A stretch of DNA of 64,000 bases from Sandaracinaceae bacterium (lineage in GTDB: Bacteria; Myxococcota_A; Polyangia; Polyangiales; Sandaracinaceae), in assembly GCA_040218145.1 (NCBI GenBank), contig JAVJQK010000035.1, forward strand, positions 1 to 64,000. The letters are read 5' to 3'. The translations under genes were made by a program, and so were the position numbers. Positions 33,317 through 46,035 of this stretch are shown one piece after another. Below the pieces are notes generated by a model. The model was not told the origin of the DNA. It did no database searches and saw only the letters and a program-made list of their open reading frames with translations. Each line of letters opens with the position of its first letter. Within the stretch, counting starts at the first letter, position 1.

Positions 33317-35470
33317 TTACGACAGCGAGGCCGCGCGCGCGGTCTGAAGCCGCCCGACCGGCACGTCGAGGGGCGGCACGATGGCGCCGACCTCCTGTCG
33401 ACCGAGACACCAGCCGAGCACCTCGGGCTGGGTCGCCGCGTCGCCGTGCAAGAGCACCGGCATCTCCGGTCGGAGCTCGGCCGCGCAGAGCGCGTCCACC
33501 GCGCCCGGACCGTCGAGATCGATCCACAGCCCGTCCGCGTCGACGAGGGTCCCGGGGTCGACCCACGCGTACACTGCCACTCCGATTTCGCGGGCGCGCT
33601 CCATCAGCGCGGGCCGCACCACGACACAGTCGAGCCCCGCGCGGAGCCCGTCGGCGAGCCCGTCGAGCTGGCCCTCGTCATCGATGCGCAACGCGATGGG
33701 CAGCGACCCGGCCGCCTCGACCAGTCCCGCGACGTCCAGGCAGTCGGTGACCGCGATGCCGTCGGCGCCGAAGCTCCGACCGACCTGCGCGAGGCGCGGG
33801 CTCGACGCGCGCGCCCAGACCCGGGCCACGCGCGCCTCGTCAGCCCACGCCAGCAGGGTCTCGACGTGCGGCGAGGCGGGCGCGGGCTCCACGGGGACGG
33901 CCGCCGCATAGACGAGCCCGCGGGCGCCGTCGATGGTGATCACGCTGCCCTCGGGCAGCTCGAGCCCCGCGAACTGCGGGCTGCGCGCCACCACCGTGCG
34001 CCGCCCGTAGTCGACGTGCAGGCTGGTCGCGCCGGTCACGCACGGCTTGCCGATCGCGCGCGCCACGACCGCCGCGTGGCTGGTGAGCCCGCCGGCCGCC
34101 GTCAGGATGCCGTGCACCATACGCATGGTCTCGACGTCCTCCGCGCTCGTCTCCGCGCGCACGAGGATCAGCTCCTCGCCCGCCGCGGCGCGCTGGGCGG
34201 CCTCGGCGTCGAACACGATCTGGCCCGTGGCGGCGCCGGGGCTGGCCGCGAGGCCGCGCGCGACGGGGGAGAGGCCCTGCTCGGCGAGCTGCTGCGGATC
34301 GGGGAGCCGCGGGGTCAACAGCTGCCGCAGGCTGGAGGGCTCGATCCGCGAGAGCGCCTCGCGCCGACCGAGCGTGCCCTCCTCGTGCATCTCCACCGCG
34401 ATGCGGGCCGCGGCGCGCGCGCTGCGCTTGGCCGAGCGTGACTGCAGCACCCAGAGCGCGCCTCGCTCGATGGTGATCTCCACGTCCTGCGCGTCGCCGT
34501 GGCGCTCCTCGAGCCGGGCCGCCAGCTCGGTCAGCGTGGCGAAGGTCTCCGGCATCGCCGACTCGAGGCTGTCGTCCTCCATGCCGCGGCGGATCTGCGC
34601 GCGGGTGAGCGGGCGGGGCGTGCGGCGACCGCCGACGACGTCCTCTCCCTGCGCGTCCGGGAGCCACTCGCCGAAGAGCGCCTTGTCGCCGGTCGACGGG
34701 TTTCGCGTGAACACGACGCCCGACCCGGAGCCCGCGCCGAGGTTGCCGAAGACCATGGCCTGGACGGTCACGCCGGTGCCCTCGTCGTCCGGGATGCCGT
34801 GCGCCTCGCGGTACTTCTGCGCCCGCGGCGCGCTCCACGAGCGGATCACACCCTCGATCGCGCCGCGCAGCTGCGCCCACGGATCGTCCGGGATGGGCTC
34901 ACCGACCTCGTGCGCGATCATGCGCTCGTACTCCACCAGGAGCGCGTCGAGCGCGTTCTCGTCGAGCGCGTGGATCTGTCGGCGCCCGGCCAGCGCGTCG
35001 AACGCGTCGCGCGGCACGCCCCGGACGACGGTCGCGTAGGACTCGAGGAAGCGGCGCCGCACGTCTCGGCCGAAGCGCGGCTGTCCGTAGCGCTGCGACA
35101 GCCCGCGCGCGACGGCGCCGTTGACGCCGACGTCGAGCACCGTGTCGAGCATGCCCGGCATCGAGGTCGGCCCACCGGAGCGCACCGCGAGGAGCAGCGG
35201 CTGATCGGGATCGCCGAAGCGCGCCCCCACCGCCTCCTCGAGCCGCGCGACCTCTTCGCGGAGCCGCGCCTCGAGACCGTCCGGGAGCGCGCCCGTCTCC
35301 ACCGCGTGCTTCCAGACCTCGGTCGAGAGCGTGAACCCGGGCGGGACGGGCAGGCCCATGCGCGTCATCTCGGCGAGCGACGCTCCCTTGCCCCCGATCC
35401 AGCGGCGCGCCTGCGCCCCGTCGAGGGGCAGCGGCTCCGAGAAGCGGTGGACCAGCCCGAGGGCGCCCAT
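33317..35470 (-). CDS. Shortened pyruvate phosphate dikinase-like protein
   Basis: 717 aa (classical PPDK is about 880). It keeps the N-terminal ATP-grasp half (RRWIGGKGASLAEM about 23-36; AVRSGGPTSMPGMLDTVLDV about 96-114; QAMVFGNL; GSGVVFTRNPSTGDKALFGE) and the phosphohistidine domain with H465 in GGLTSHAAVVARAIGKPCVTG. The TIM-barrel PEP/pyruvate domain is only about 190 residues. The first strand is still similar (RSFGADGIAVTDC), but the CRTEHMF, NDLTQ and catalytic GxCGE motifs are missing. It may phosphorylate its His from ATP but not form pyruvate/PEP normally. I chose the ATG 4 nt after the glyS stop; an in-frame GTG at 35488 overlaps glyS. It is in an operon with glyQ-glyS. Confidence 0.85.
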   Translation of the reverse strand: MGALGLVHRFSEPLPLDGAQARRWIGGKGASLAEMTRMGLPVPPGFTLSTEVWKHAVETGALPDGLEARLREEVARLEEAVGARFGDPDQPLLLAVRSGGPTSMPGMLDTVLDVGVNGAVARGLSQRYGQPRFGRDVRRRFLESYATVVRGVPRDAFDALAGRRQIHALDENALDALLVEYERMIAHEVGEPIPDDPWAQLRGAIEGVIRSWSAPRAQKYREAHGIPDDEGTGVTVQAMVFGNLGAGSGSGVVFTRNPSTGDKALFGEWLPDAQGEDVVGGRRTPRPLTRAQIRRGMEDDSLESAMPETFATLTELAARLEERHGDAQDVEITIERGALWVLQSRSAKRSARAAARIAVEMHEEGTLGRREALSRIEPSSLRQLLTPRLPDPQQLAEQGLSPVARGLAASPGAATGQIVFDAEAAQRAAAGEELILVRAETSAEDVETMRMVHGILTAAGGLTSHAAVVARAIGKPCVTGATSLHVDYGRRTVVARSPQFAGLELPEGSVITIDGARGLVYAAAVPVEPAPASPHVETLLAWADEARVARVWARASSPRLAQVGRSFGADGIAVTDCLDVAGLVEAAGSLPIALRIDDEGQLDGLADGLRAGLDCVVVRPALMERAREIGVAVYAWVDPGTLVDADGLWIDLDGPGAVDALCAAELRPEMPVLLHGDAATQPEVLGWCLGRQEVGAIVPPLDVPVGRLQTARAASLS

Positions 35471-35474
35471 CGGC

Positions 35475-37535
35475 TCAGCCCTGTCCACCGAGCAGGTGGA
35501 AGTGCGCGATGTCGGTCAGCGTGTGCGCGATGCCGGCCAGGAGCCGCAGGCGGTTCGTCCTGAGCGCCTCGTCCTCGACCATCACGAACACCTCGTCGAA
35601 GAACCGGTCGATCGGCTCGCGCAATTCCTCCGCCACCAGGGTGAGCGCGGTCTGGTAGTCGCCCGCCTCGGTCGACGCGGCGACGCGCGGCTCCACCGCG
35701 GCCCAGCGCTCGGCGAGCGCCTTCTCGGCGTCCTCGGCCAGCAGCGCCGCATCGACGGGCGCGACGTCCACGTCTTTGGCGATATTGTAGGCGCGCTTGA
35801 AGGCCACCGCGAGCGACTCGTAGGCGGGCAGAGCGCGGAACGCCTCCAGGGCGTCGAGCCGCGCGCGGAGATCACGGAGCGAGCCGCCTCCCCACGCCGC
35901 GAGGCAGGCGTCGACGAGATCCGTCGGGTGGCGCTCGGTCAGGAACGCACGGAGCCGGCCGCGGAAGAACTCGTCGAGCGCGGACAGCACCTCGGCCTCG
36001 CCCTTCACCGGCTTGTCCTGCGCGCGGTAGGCGGCGTGCGCCGCGGCGAGGGTGGCGCGCACGTCCACGTCGATCGGCCCCTCGAGCGCGATGCGCAGGA
36101 TCCCGATGGTCGCGCGCCGCAGCGCGAACGGGTCCGCGCTCCCGCTCGGGACCAGCCCGATGCCAAAGCAGCCCACCAGCGCGTCGGCGCGCTCGGCCAC
36201 CGCGAGCCGGGCGGAGGGCACCGCGCTCGGCACCGCGTCGCTCGCGCCGCGGGGCAGGTAGTGGTCGCGGATCGCGTCGGCGACCACCTCGTCCACGCCC
36301 TGCTTCAGCGCATACCAGCGGCCCATGATGCCCTGCAGCTCGGGGAACTCGCCGATGATCAGGCTGACCAGATCGGCCTTGCAGAGGCGGGCGGCCGCGC
36401 TCGCGGGCCCGTCGTCGCCGAGCGCCTTCACCACGGACGCGAAGCGCTGCACCCGCTCGCCGAGCGTGCCGAGCTTCGCCTGGAAGACGACCTGGTCGAG
36501 CCCGGGGACCATCGCCTCGAGGGTGCGCGCCTGATCCTCCTCGACGAAGAAGCGACCGTCGGCGAGGCGCGCCTTCAGCACGCGGTCGTTGCCCTTCGTG
36601 ATGATCTCGGGCGCCTGATCCGTGTTCGTGACCGCGAGGTACCGCGGAAGCAGCTTCCCTTCCGGAGTGCGGAGCGCGAAGTAGCGCTGGTGACCGCGCA
36701 TGACCTCGATGGTCACCTCGTCGGGCAGGGCCAGGAACGCCTCGTCGAAGCTCCCGCAGATCACGTGGGGCTCCTCGACGAGCGTCGCGTTCTCGCCCAC
36801 GAGGAAGGCGTCCGGGACCATCTGACCGCCTGCCTCCGCCGCGGCGGCCTCGAGGCGCTCCAGCATCACGCGCGTGCGCTCCGCGGGATCGACCAGCACG
36901 TGCGCCTCGCGCAGCGCGTCGACATACGCGTCGGCGTCGGCGAGCGCGAAGGACGCCGGCGCGAGGAAGCGATGCCCGCGCGTCTCACGCCCGCTCTCGG
37001 TCCCGAGCAACGCGAGCGGCACCAGGTCGGCGCCGAAGAGGCAGACGATCCAGTGCACCGGCCGGCCGAAGGCGTGCTCCCCCTCCCCCCAGCGCATCGA
37101 CTTGGGGAACGGGATCTTCCGGGTCAGCTCCTCGAGCAGCGCGGGGAGCACCTCGGCCGCGGCCTGGCCCTTCTCCTCGCGCTTGCCCGCGACGTAGGGG
37201 CCCTTGTCGGTCTCCTCGATGACCAGCTGCTCGACCTCGAGGCCGAGCTTCTTCGCGAAGCCGATCGCCGCCTTCTTGGGCGTGCCGTCGGCCTCGAACG
37301 CCGCCGCCTTCGGGGGCCCCATCACGACCTCGGACAGATCGGACTGCGCCTCGGCGAGGGCCTCGACGATCACGGTCAGGCGGCGCGGCGTGCCGAGCGC
37401 GCGGATCTCACCGTGGCTCAGCCTCACGCGCGCGAGCGCGTCGGTGGCGAGCGTGGGCATCGCGGCGAGCGCGCCGTCCACGAAGGACGCGGGCAGCTCC
37501 TCGAGCCCGATCTCGAACAACAGCGTGCGGCTCAC
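35475..37535 (-). CDS. glyS: Glycyl-tRNA synthetase, beta subunit
   Basis: 686 aa, partner of GlyQ in the heterotetrameric bacterial GlyRS; it contributes tRNA recognition. Hallmarks are the N-terminal [15 protein letters not shown] (about 5-19), [15 protein letters not shown], '[20 protein letters not shown]', [23 protein letters not shown], and the C-terminal anticodon-binding helical region ([14 protein letters not shown]). The ATG overlaps the glyQ stop by 4 nt, so the subunits are made in balance. The length is typical (about 690 aa). Confidence 0.97.
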   Translation of the reverse strand: MSRTLLFEIGLEELPASFVDGALAAMPTLATDALARVRLSHGEIRALGTPRRLTVIVEALAEAQSDLSEVVMGPPKAAAFEADGTPKKAAIGFAKKLGLEVEQLVIEETDKGPYVAGKREEKGQAAAEVLPALLEELTRKIPFPKSMRWGEGEHAFGRPVHWIVCLFGADLVPLALLGTESGRETRGHRFLAPASFALADADAYVDALREAHVLVDPAERTRVMLERLEAAAAEAGGQMVPDAFLVGENATLVEEPHVICGSFDEAFLALPDEVTIEVMRGHQRYFALRTPEGKLLPRYLAVTNTDQAPEIITKGNDRVLKARLADGRFFVEEDQARTLEAMVPGLDQVVFQAKLGTLGERVQRFASVVKALGDDGPASAAARLCKADLVSLIIGEFPELQGIMGRWYALKQGVDEVVADAIRDHYLPRGASDAVPSAVPSARLAVAERADALVGCFGIGLVPSGSADPFALRRATIGILRIALEGPIDVDVRATLAAAHAAYRAQDKPVKGEAEVLSALDEFFRGRLRAFLTERHPTDLVDACLAAWGGGSLRDLRARLDALEAFRALPAYESLAVAFKRAYNIAKDVDVAPVDAALLAEDAEKALAERWAAVEPRVAASTEAGDYQTALTLVAEELREPIDRFFDEVFVMVEDEALRTNRLRLLAGIAHTLTDIAHFHLLGGQG

Positions 37536-38467
37536 GACGCACCTCCGTCCAGGAGCGGGAAGCCGTAGGCCTCACGCTGCGCGTAGTACGCCTCGCTGAC
37601 GGCGCGCGCGAGGTGGCGGACGCGGCCGATGAAGCGCTGGCGCTCGGTCACGCTGATGGCGCCGCGCGCGTCGAGCACGTTGAAGTAGTGACTGCACTTG
37701 ATGACGCAGTCGTAGGCGGGCAGGACGAGGCGCGCCTTGGGGTCGTCGACCTCCCAGACCAGCTTGCCGCCCTTCCCCTTCTTCTCGGACACGCCGACCA
37801 GCTGGCGGCACTGCGCCTCGTACTGGTCGAAGAGCGAGAAGTGGAGCGCGACGTCGGCCTTCTCGAAATTGTACGTGCTCCACTCCCACTCGGAGCGCTT
37901 GAAGAGCTCGCCGTAGCGGGTCCCGGGCGCGTACTCGAGGTCGTACACGTCGTCGACGTCCTGCAGGTACATCGCGATGCGCTCGAGCCCGTAGGTCAGC
38001 TCGCCGCTGATCGGCTTGCAGTCGATCCCGCCGACCTGCTGGAAGTAGGTGAACTGGCTGATCTCGAGCCCGTCGAGCCACACCTGCCAGCCGAGACCCC
38101 ACGCGCCGAGGGTGGGCGACTCCCAGTCGTCTTCGATGAAGCGGATGTCGTGCTGGCTGGGATCGGTGCCGATCGCGGTGAGCGAGTCGAGGTAGAGCTG
38201 CTGGATGTCCAGCGGCGCCGGCTTGAGGATCACCTGGAACTGGTGGAACTGCTGCAGGCGGTTCGGGTTGTCGCCGTAGCGCCCGTCGGTCGGGCGCCGC
38301 GAGGGCTCCACGTACGCCACGTTCCAGGGCTCCGGCCCGATGGCCCGCAGGAAGGTGTTCGGGTTGAACGTCCCCGCCCCGACCTCGGAGTTGTAGGGCT
38401 GCACCACGAGGCAGCCGCGCTCGGCCCAGAACCGCGATAGCGCGAGGATCAACTCCTGGAACGTCAT
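37532..38467 (-). CDS. glyQ: Glycyl-tRNA synthetase, alpha subunit
   Basis: 311 aa, carrying the class II catalytic core that makes Gly-AMP and charges tRNA-Gly. Signatures: [19 protein letters not shown] at the start, [20 protein letters not shown] (motif-like loop), [35 protein letters not shown] and [20 protein letters not shown]. The length matches E. coli GlyQ (303 aa). It is the first gene of glyQ-glyS-ppdK-like, and the next upstream gene (scpB) ends 60 nt away. Confidence 0.97.
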   Translation of the reverse strand: MTFQELILALSRFWAERGCLVVQPYNSEVGAGTFNPNTFLRAIGPEPWNVAYVEPSRRPTDGRYGDNPNRLQQFHQFQVILKPAPLDIQQLYLDSLTAIGTDPSQHDIRFIEDDWESPTLGAWGLGWQVWLDGLEISQFTYFQQVGGIDCKPISGELTYGLERIAMYLQDVDDVYDLEYAPGTRYGELFKRSEWEWSTYNFEKADVALHFSLFDQYEAQCRQLVGVSEKKGKGGKLVWEVDDPKARLVLPAYDCVIKCSHYFNVLDARGAISVTERQRFIGRVRHLARAVSEAYYAQREAYGFPLLDGGAS

Positions 38468-38526
38468 GGTGGTCGGCTGCCTAACACCCCGCCTCGGCGG
38501 AGTCCAACGGCCCGGACAGGCCCCGC

Positions 38527-40535
<2,009 letters not shown>

Positions 40536-40539
<4 letters not shown>

Positions 40540-43500
40540 GTGGGCGGATCCTCTTCGTCGCCGGGGTCGCCGTTCATACCGGAGTCGCGGTGGGGGTCAA
40601 GCGTCCCGTCTCCACGGTCCCCGTCCGCGTCGTCGCCTTCCGCGTCGTCTTGGTCCTGGTCCTCGTACTGTTCCTCCGCTGCCTCGCCCTCGCGCGAGAG
40701 GGGCGCGTGCGGCCCGTACACCACTGCGGCCGGCTCGGACATCGCCTCGCCGTGCGACGCGAGCCCGGCGGCGGCGCTCTCAGCTTCGTCGGGCGCGTCG
40801 GCCCGCGGCGACCAGGGCGCTACAGGCGGCTCGCGGAAGCCGTCGACCTCCTCCGCGGGCCAAGAGTCGCCCTCGCTCGGGGTCGGTTCGACGAGCGCAG
40901 GAGCGGCGGCGCTCTCCGAGCCGTCAGCGAACCCTGGCTGCGCGGCGGCCGGCGCCGTCTCGGGTCCCGCCGAACCTGCCGCGTGGCCCCGTCCGAAGGG
41001 CTCGGCCCCCGACGCGGCCTCTGCTGTGGGTCCGAGCCCCGTCGCGTCCGGCTCCGAGGGTGACTCGACCGCGAGCGCGGCGGCGTCGCCCTCCGCCCAG
41101 TCGACGGCGGCCGTCGGCTCGAGCGCCTCGTCGACCTCGTGTTCCTGCTCCGAACCGAGGCCGGTCACGTCGGGTGGCGTGGTCGCGCCCGCGTCGCTGG
41201 CCGCTTCGCTTGGGCCGCGGACAGACAGGAACTCGCCCGTCTCCCCCGCTGCCGACTCCCACCCCAACGCGACCGCCTGCTGCGCGTCGGAGCCCGCCGG
41301 GTCGGGCTCGGCCTTCTCGGGCGCGGTGACGGGTGCCGCATCGAGCTCGGACGCGGTCTCCTCGGTTGCGAGCGCGAACGTGGGTGCCGCCTCGTCCTCG
41401 GGAGCGGCAGATGCGGCCGCGGTCGCCGACTCCGCGCTCCCGGACTCGGTTCCGGTCGCGGGCGCGGCGACGAACCCGGGCGCCGTCTCGAACACGGGAG
41501 CGGCGGCTGGCGCGGCAGCGGTCTCGAGCTCGGCGGTTCCGGACTCGGGCGCCGTCGCCGACTCGAAGGCCGTCGTGGACTGCGGTGCGGTCGCGGACTC
41601 GGGCGCCGTCGCGGACTCGGACGCCGTCGCGGACTCGGACGCCGTCGCCGACTCGGACGCCGTCGCCGACTCGGGTGCCGTCGCCGACTCGGGCGCCGTC
41701 GCCGACTCGGGCGCCGTCGCCGACTCGCGCGCCGTCGCGGACTCGGACTCGAGCGCCGTCACGGACTCGGGTCCCGTCGCGGACTCGGGCGCCGTCGCGG
41801 ACTCGGGCGCCGTCGCGGACTCGGGCGCCGTCGCGGACTCGGGTGCCGTCGCCGACTCGGGCGCCGTCGCGGACTCGGGCGCGGTCGCGGACTCGGGTGC
41901 CGTCGCCGACTCGATGTGTGCAGCGTTGAACGCGGACGCGGATTCCCGCCCGGACTCGGAGGCCGCCTCGGGCTCCGATGCGGCGGCGAACGCGGACTCG
42001 GAATCCATCTTGGACTCGGAGCTCGTCTCGGACTCCAGTGGTGGCTCGCCCTCCCTCTCGGACTCGTATGCAGCGGGTTCGGCATCGAACGCCGACTCGA
42101 GCTCGGTACCGGTTCCGGAGGCGGATCCGGTCGCGGCGGCGGACGTCTCGGATTCGGAAGCCGCCGCGTACTGCGGCGCCGACGCGGCGGCCGTCACCGT
42201 GTCGAACGGGTGGGCCGTCTCGGATTCGGGAGCGGTCGAGGAATTCGACGCCGGCTCGCCCTCCGGCTCGGAACCGGATGCAGCGGGTGCTGCCTCGAAC
42301 GCCGACTCGAGCCCCGCGCTCTGCGATTCGGGTCCGGACACTCCGGCGGCGGCCCAGAGCTCGGGCTCGGGTGCAGTGGTCGCGGACTCCGGTGCGGCGG
42401 CGAGCTCGGGGCCAGCGACGGACTCGAGGCCAGCCGACTCGGGCTCGGCGCCGTTCGCGAAGCCGGACTCGGTCTCCTCCAGCCCGGACTCCGCTGCGGT
42501 CGGGGCCGTGGGCGCCGGCTCCGAACCAGACTCGGGTGCCCGGGCGGTCGCGGACTCGGGCTCGGGTGCAGTGGTCGCGGACTCCGGTGCGGCCGTGAGC
42601 TCGGGGCCTGCCGACTCGGGCTCGGCGCCGTTCGCGAAGTCGGACTCGGTCTCCTCCAGCCCGGACTCCGTTGCGGTCGGGGCCGTGCGCGCCGGCTCCG
42701 AACCAGGCTCGGCAGACTCGGGTGCCCGGGCGGTCGCGGACTCGCGCCCATCTGCGAGCTCGGGTGCGGTGCCGTGGTCGGTCTGGGGCGCAGCCGCCGC
42801 CGGCCCGGGGGTGTCCTCGGAGTCGAAGTCAGGTGCGGCGGAGGTGGCGAGCTGGGACCCGGGCGTTGCCGCGGACTCGGAGGCCGCAGCGGACTCGGAT
42901 ACGCCAGCGGGTGCGGAGTCGGGTGCGGTAGCGGACGCGTCGGGTGCAGAGTCCGGTGCGGTAGCGGACGCGTCGTGTGGGGAGTCGGGTGCAGAGTCCG
43001 GTGCGGACTCGGGCGCGGCAACGGACTCGGGCGCAGCAACGGACTCGGGCGCAGCAACGGACTCGGGCGCGGCAGCGGACTCGGGCGCGGCAGCGGACTC
43101 GGGTGCGGAGTCGGGTGCGGAGTCGGGTGCGGAGTCGGGTGCGGTAACGGACTCGGGCGCGGCAGCGGACGCGGGTGCGGCAGCGGACGCGGGTACGGCA
43201 GCGGACGCGGGTACGGCAGCGGACGCGGGTGCGGCAGCGGACGCGGGTGCGGCAGCGGCAGCGGAGTCGGGCGCGGCAGCGGACTCGGGCGCGGCAGCGG
43301 ACTCGGGCGCGGCAGCGGACTCGGGCGCGGCAGCGGACTCGGGCGCGGCAGCGGACTCGGGCGCGGCAGCGGAGTCGGGTACGGCAGCGGGCGCGGCAGC
43401 GGACGCGGGCGCGGCAGCGGACGCGGGCGCGGACTCGGCAGCGGACTCGGGTACGGCAGCGGACTCGGGTGCGGCAGCGGACTCGGAGTCGGGTGCGGCA

Positions 43501-44534
43501 GCGGACTCGGACGCGGGTGCGGCAGCGGACTCGGACGTGGGTGCGGCAGCGGACTCGGACGCGGGTGCGGCAGCGGACTCGGACGCGGGTGCGGCAGCGG
43601 ACTCGGGCGCGGCACCGGACTCGGACTCGGCAGCCTCGGGTCGTTCTTCGTCTCCGAGCTCGAGCCCGGAGGAGCTCTGCGCTTCGGGCTCGGGCGTCGG
43701 CGCGGCGTCGTCCGACGCGTCGCCGCCCTCGGATCGGGGGAACGCGGACGGCTGGTCGCGCTCGTCTTCGCCGTCGTCGTCCTCGGAGACCACCGTCGAG
43801 CGGAGGTGGATCGGCGAGTGCGCGTCCGACTGGTAAATCTTGACCAGCCGCCGCTTGGCCATCTCGAGGATGGCCATGAACGTGATCACGAGGTCGTAGA
43901 CCGTGACGTTCTCTTCGAAGAGGTCCTCGAACCGGACCTCGCGCCGCTCCCGAAGCACGTCGGTGAGCTGGCGCATGCGGTCCTGGATGCTGACGCCCTC
44001 CGGCGTGATCTCGAACGCCAGGTCCGCCTGCGCGCGCTTGAGCACCGAGTTGAAGGCGTCGAGGAGCTTGAACAAGCTCGTGCTCGCGAGCGGCGGTGGC
44101 CCGCTCGCGCGGGGCGCCTCCGATCCGCGCCCGAAGACGTCTCGCCCCGGGATGGGACGCGAGCCCAGCTGCTCGGCCGCGACCTTGTACTTCTGGTACT
44201 CCAGGAGGCGCCGGATGAGCTCGGCGCGGGGATCGATCTCGTCCTCCGGCTCCTCGTCGTCCTGGTCGTCCGGCTCCTGCGGCAGGAGCATCTTGCTCTT
44301 GATGTGGGCCAGCGTCGCGGCCATCACGAGGTACTCGCTCGCGATGTCCAGATCGAGCTTCTCCATCAGCGTGACGTACTGGAGATAGCGCTCCGTCACG
44401 AAGGCGATCGGGAGGTCCAGGATGTCCAGCTCGTGCTTCCGGATCAGATGCAGGAGCAGATCGAGCGGCCCCTCGAAGTCAGGCAGCGAGATCTGGAAGT
44501 CGGGATCCAGGGGCTCGAGGGACGTCTCGGACAC
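40536..44534 (-). CDS. scpA: Segregation and condensation protein A with a 1,080-residue repeat tail
   Basis: 1332 aa, while normal ScpA is about 250. Residues 15-250 are a complete kleisin: PDFEGPLDLLLHLIRKHELD, 'LPIAFVTERYLQYV' (SMC-neck-binding helices), EYLVMAATLAHIKSKMLLP, and a C-terminal winged helix (DRMRQLTDVLRERREVRFED, VITFMAILEMAKRRLVKIYQ) that binds the SMC head. Everything after residue 251 is low complexity: Pro-Glu-Ser-Ala-Ala/Thr-Ala units of six residues, longer Ala/Glu/Ser/Pro segments and few hydrophobics. It is predicted disordered, acidic, and free of Lys and Cys over long stretches. The GTG start follows a good promoter (44585-44613). The 4-nt overlap with scpB couples the two. 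The opposite strand also stays open here, a by-product of the repeats. Confidence 0.93.
41531..41914 (-). repeat. 18-nt tandem repeat in scpA (about 21 units)
   Basis: Unit GCCGTCGCGGACTCGGGC on the plus strand with single-base variants, encoding Pro-Glu-Ser-Ala-Thr-Ala on the minus strand. One unit is expanded by 6 nt near 41745, and the frame is kept. Confidence 0.9.
43010..43620 (-). repeat. 18-nt tandem repeat block in scpA, second family
   Basis: Unit TCGGGCGCGGCAGCGGAC on the plus strand with GACGCGGGTGCGGCAGCG variants, encoding Pro-Glu-Ser-Ala-Ala-Ala and Pro-Ala-Ser-Ala-Ala-Ala on the minus strand. It is the block nearest to the kleisin core. Confidence 0.9.
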
Positions 44535-44584
44535 AGGGCTCGATCTCGCTGCGATCGCGGCGATCGCGGAAGGCGGGGCGGAGC

Positions 44585-44613
44585 GTGTTACACCCGGCAG
44601 ACCAGCGCGTCAA
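44585..44613 (-). promoter_or_regulatory. Promoter of scpA-scpB
   Basis: Minus strand TTGACG (44613-44608), 17 nt, TAACAC (44590-44585). The start point would be about 44578, giving a leader of about 44 nt to the GTG at 44534. It overlaps the region that drives the divergent lipoprotein gene. Confidence 0.55.
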
Positions 44614-44629
44614 AGGCTACGATCGCCTC

Positions 44630-45127
44630 GTGTCCCGCTGCCCCGCGCTCTTCTGCGTGCTCCTCGCCGCCTGCGGTCCGCCCCCGGTTTCCGATGCCGG
44701 CGGCGACGCCCCCTCGGAGTGCGCCGGGCCAGGGACAGTGGAGGTGGGCCGCGGCGGCTCCCGGCTGCGCGCCCTGCCCTCTTCCGGCGGCGAGCTGCCC
44801 ATCGTCGTGGGCGCGCAGGGCGGCATTCATGTCGTGGTCGGGGCCTGGGTGCGCGGTCTCGATCTGGACATGGTGATGACGTATCGACTCGAAGACCCGG
44901 CCGACGGATCACGCGTCGGAGATGAGACGAGCGTTCCCCTCTCCGCCGGCCTCTTCGCTCCGGATGGGGATCGATACGCCCGCCATCCCGACCTGATCGT
45001 TCTCGACAATGATACCCCCAGGGTCGACGATTTCGTGGAGCGCCGCGTGCTCCTGAGGGTCGAAGCGCGCTCCAATGACGGGGCCCATGCGTGTGACTCC
45101 CGGGAAGTGACGCTCACCTCGCCCTGA
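44630..45127 (+). CDS. Hypothetical lipoprotein
   Basis: 165 aa from a GTG. Signal VSRCPALFCVLLAACG with lipobox LAAC at about Cys15. The mature part is beta-rich (GGIHVVVGAWVRGLDLDMVM, RRVLLRVEARSNDG) with cysteines at residue 30 (SECAG) and near the C-terminus (HACDS) that could pair. A TACGAT (44618-44623) lies 6 nt before the GTG with no Shine-Dalgarno, so it is perhaps leaderless; a GTG 45 nt upstream is in frame but lies in the scpA promoter. No family is recognised. Confidence 0.75.
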   Translation: MSRCPALFCVLLAACGPPPVSDAGGDAPSECAGPGTVEVGRGGSRLRALPSSGGELPIVVGAQGGIHVVVGAWVRGLDLDMVMTYRLEDPADGSRVGDETSVPLSAGLFAPDGDRYARHPDLIVLDNDTPRVDDFVERRVLLRVEARSNDGAHACDSREVTLTSP

Positions 45128-45273
45128 ACGTCGGGCTGCCCCCGCTCGGGGGTATGCATCAAATGCGCACCCGTGACGTGCCGTTCACAGCGGCCCATTG
45201 CAGCAACAGTGTGTCCGAGGCTGCGCAGTGAGTGCGTCGAGGCCTACGCAGAACGGGGTCTGTCGTGCCGTTG

Positions 45274-45291
45274 TGGCGCTTCGAAGCGCCA
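45274..45291. promoter_or_regulatory. 18-bp perfect palindrome upstream of a hypothetical gene
   Basis: TGGCGCTTCGAAGCGCCA is a perfect dyad in a 250-bp gene-free stretch, 87 bp upstream of the GTG at 45378. It could be an operator for a dimeric regulator. The only other feature nearby is a TACTGT -10-like element at 45362-45367. Confidence 0.4.
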
Positions 45292-45377
45292 GGGCTGCGT
45301 GGACACCAATCTCGGAACGCCCATCGATCCGAAGGGCATGGGTCGTGCGTACTCACTTGCGTACTGTCGGAGCAGCC

Positions 45378-45989
45378 GTGAAGTCGACCCCTCCCACCGC
45401 CCATGATGCACCTCCCGCGACCACCGCGTGGGTGGAGAGTGAGGCGTTCCGTCCGCTCGAGGACGGCGTGATCTTCTTCTCGGTGGAGGGCGCGCCGCGA
45501 GAGAGCTGTCGGACCTCGACCAAGCCCGACGGCTCGCTCACGTTCGAGACGACGCTCGAGGGGCGCGCGATCGCGGTCGACCGCGACGAGCTCCTCCTCC
45601 GCGTGGGCCCTCGCGTGGTCGCGGTGCGGCATCTGCTCCCGGGCGCCGTCTCGCTGGCGCCGCTGATCGGACAGGAGCTCACCGTCCGCGTCATCCAGCG
45701 CTATGGCGACCGCGGCCGCGCGACGATCGACGCGACGCTCCACGACGCCGAGGGCCGGCTGCTGCTCTGGGCGCGAGACGGTCGGCTGCCCGCCGATCCG
45801 GAGGGCCACGGGTTCGCGCTCCGCCTCGCCGTCGATGGGGACGCGCCGCGGCTCGTCACGCACGCCGACGCGCTCCTCGTGATCACGGCCCCGGGAGAAG
45901 GCGTGGTCGAGCGGCGCGGTGTGCAGCATCGCTTGCTCGTGCTCCGCGCCGCGCCGAGCGACGTCTCCTTCGTCCTGCTCCGCGCTTGA
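45378..45989 (+). CDS. Hypothetical beta-rich protein
   Basis: 203 aa of unknown function. The GTG start has GGAG at 5-nt spacing, which decides it; a longer in-frame reading upstream is not supported. There is no signal peptide or TM. The protein is mostly beta strands with charged turns (GSLTFETTLEGRAIAVDRDE, LLLRVGPRVVAVRHLLPGAV, IGQELTVRVIQRYGDRGRAT), and the middle reads like a small barrel. It precedes the coiled-coil membrane protein by 46 nt and may be its operon partner. Confidence 0.7.
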   Translation: MKSTPPTAHDAPPATTAWVESEAFRPLEDGVIFFSVEGAPRESCRTSTKPDGSLTFETTLEGRAIAVDRDELLLRVGPRVVAVRHLLPGAVSLAPLIGQELTVRVIQRYGDRGRATIDATLHDAEGRLLLWARDGRLPADPEGHGFALRLAVDGDAPRLVTHADALLVITAPGEGVVERRGVQHRLLVLRAAPSDVSFVLLRA

Positions 45990-46035
45990 GCGTCTTTCGA
46001 GCTCCGCGCGGGGGCGGCCTGCTATCCTCGTGGGG

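Noticed and set aside
45173-45406. A 77-codon plus-strand Cys-containing frame in the gap before 45378
   Set aside because: No start signal, crosses the GTG and Shine-Dalgarno of the next gene, and overlaps the palindrome; probably chance.
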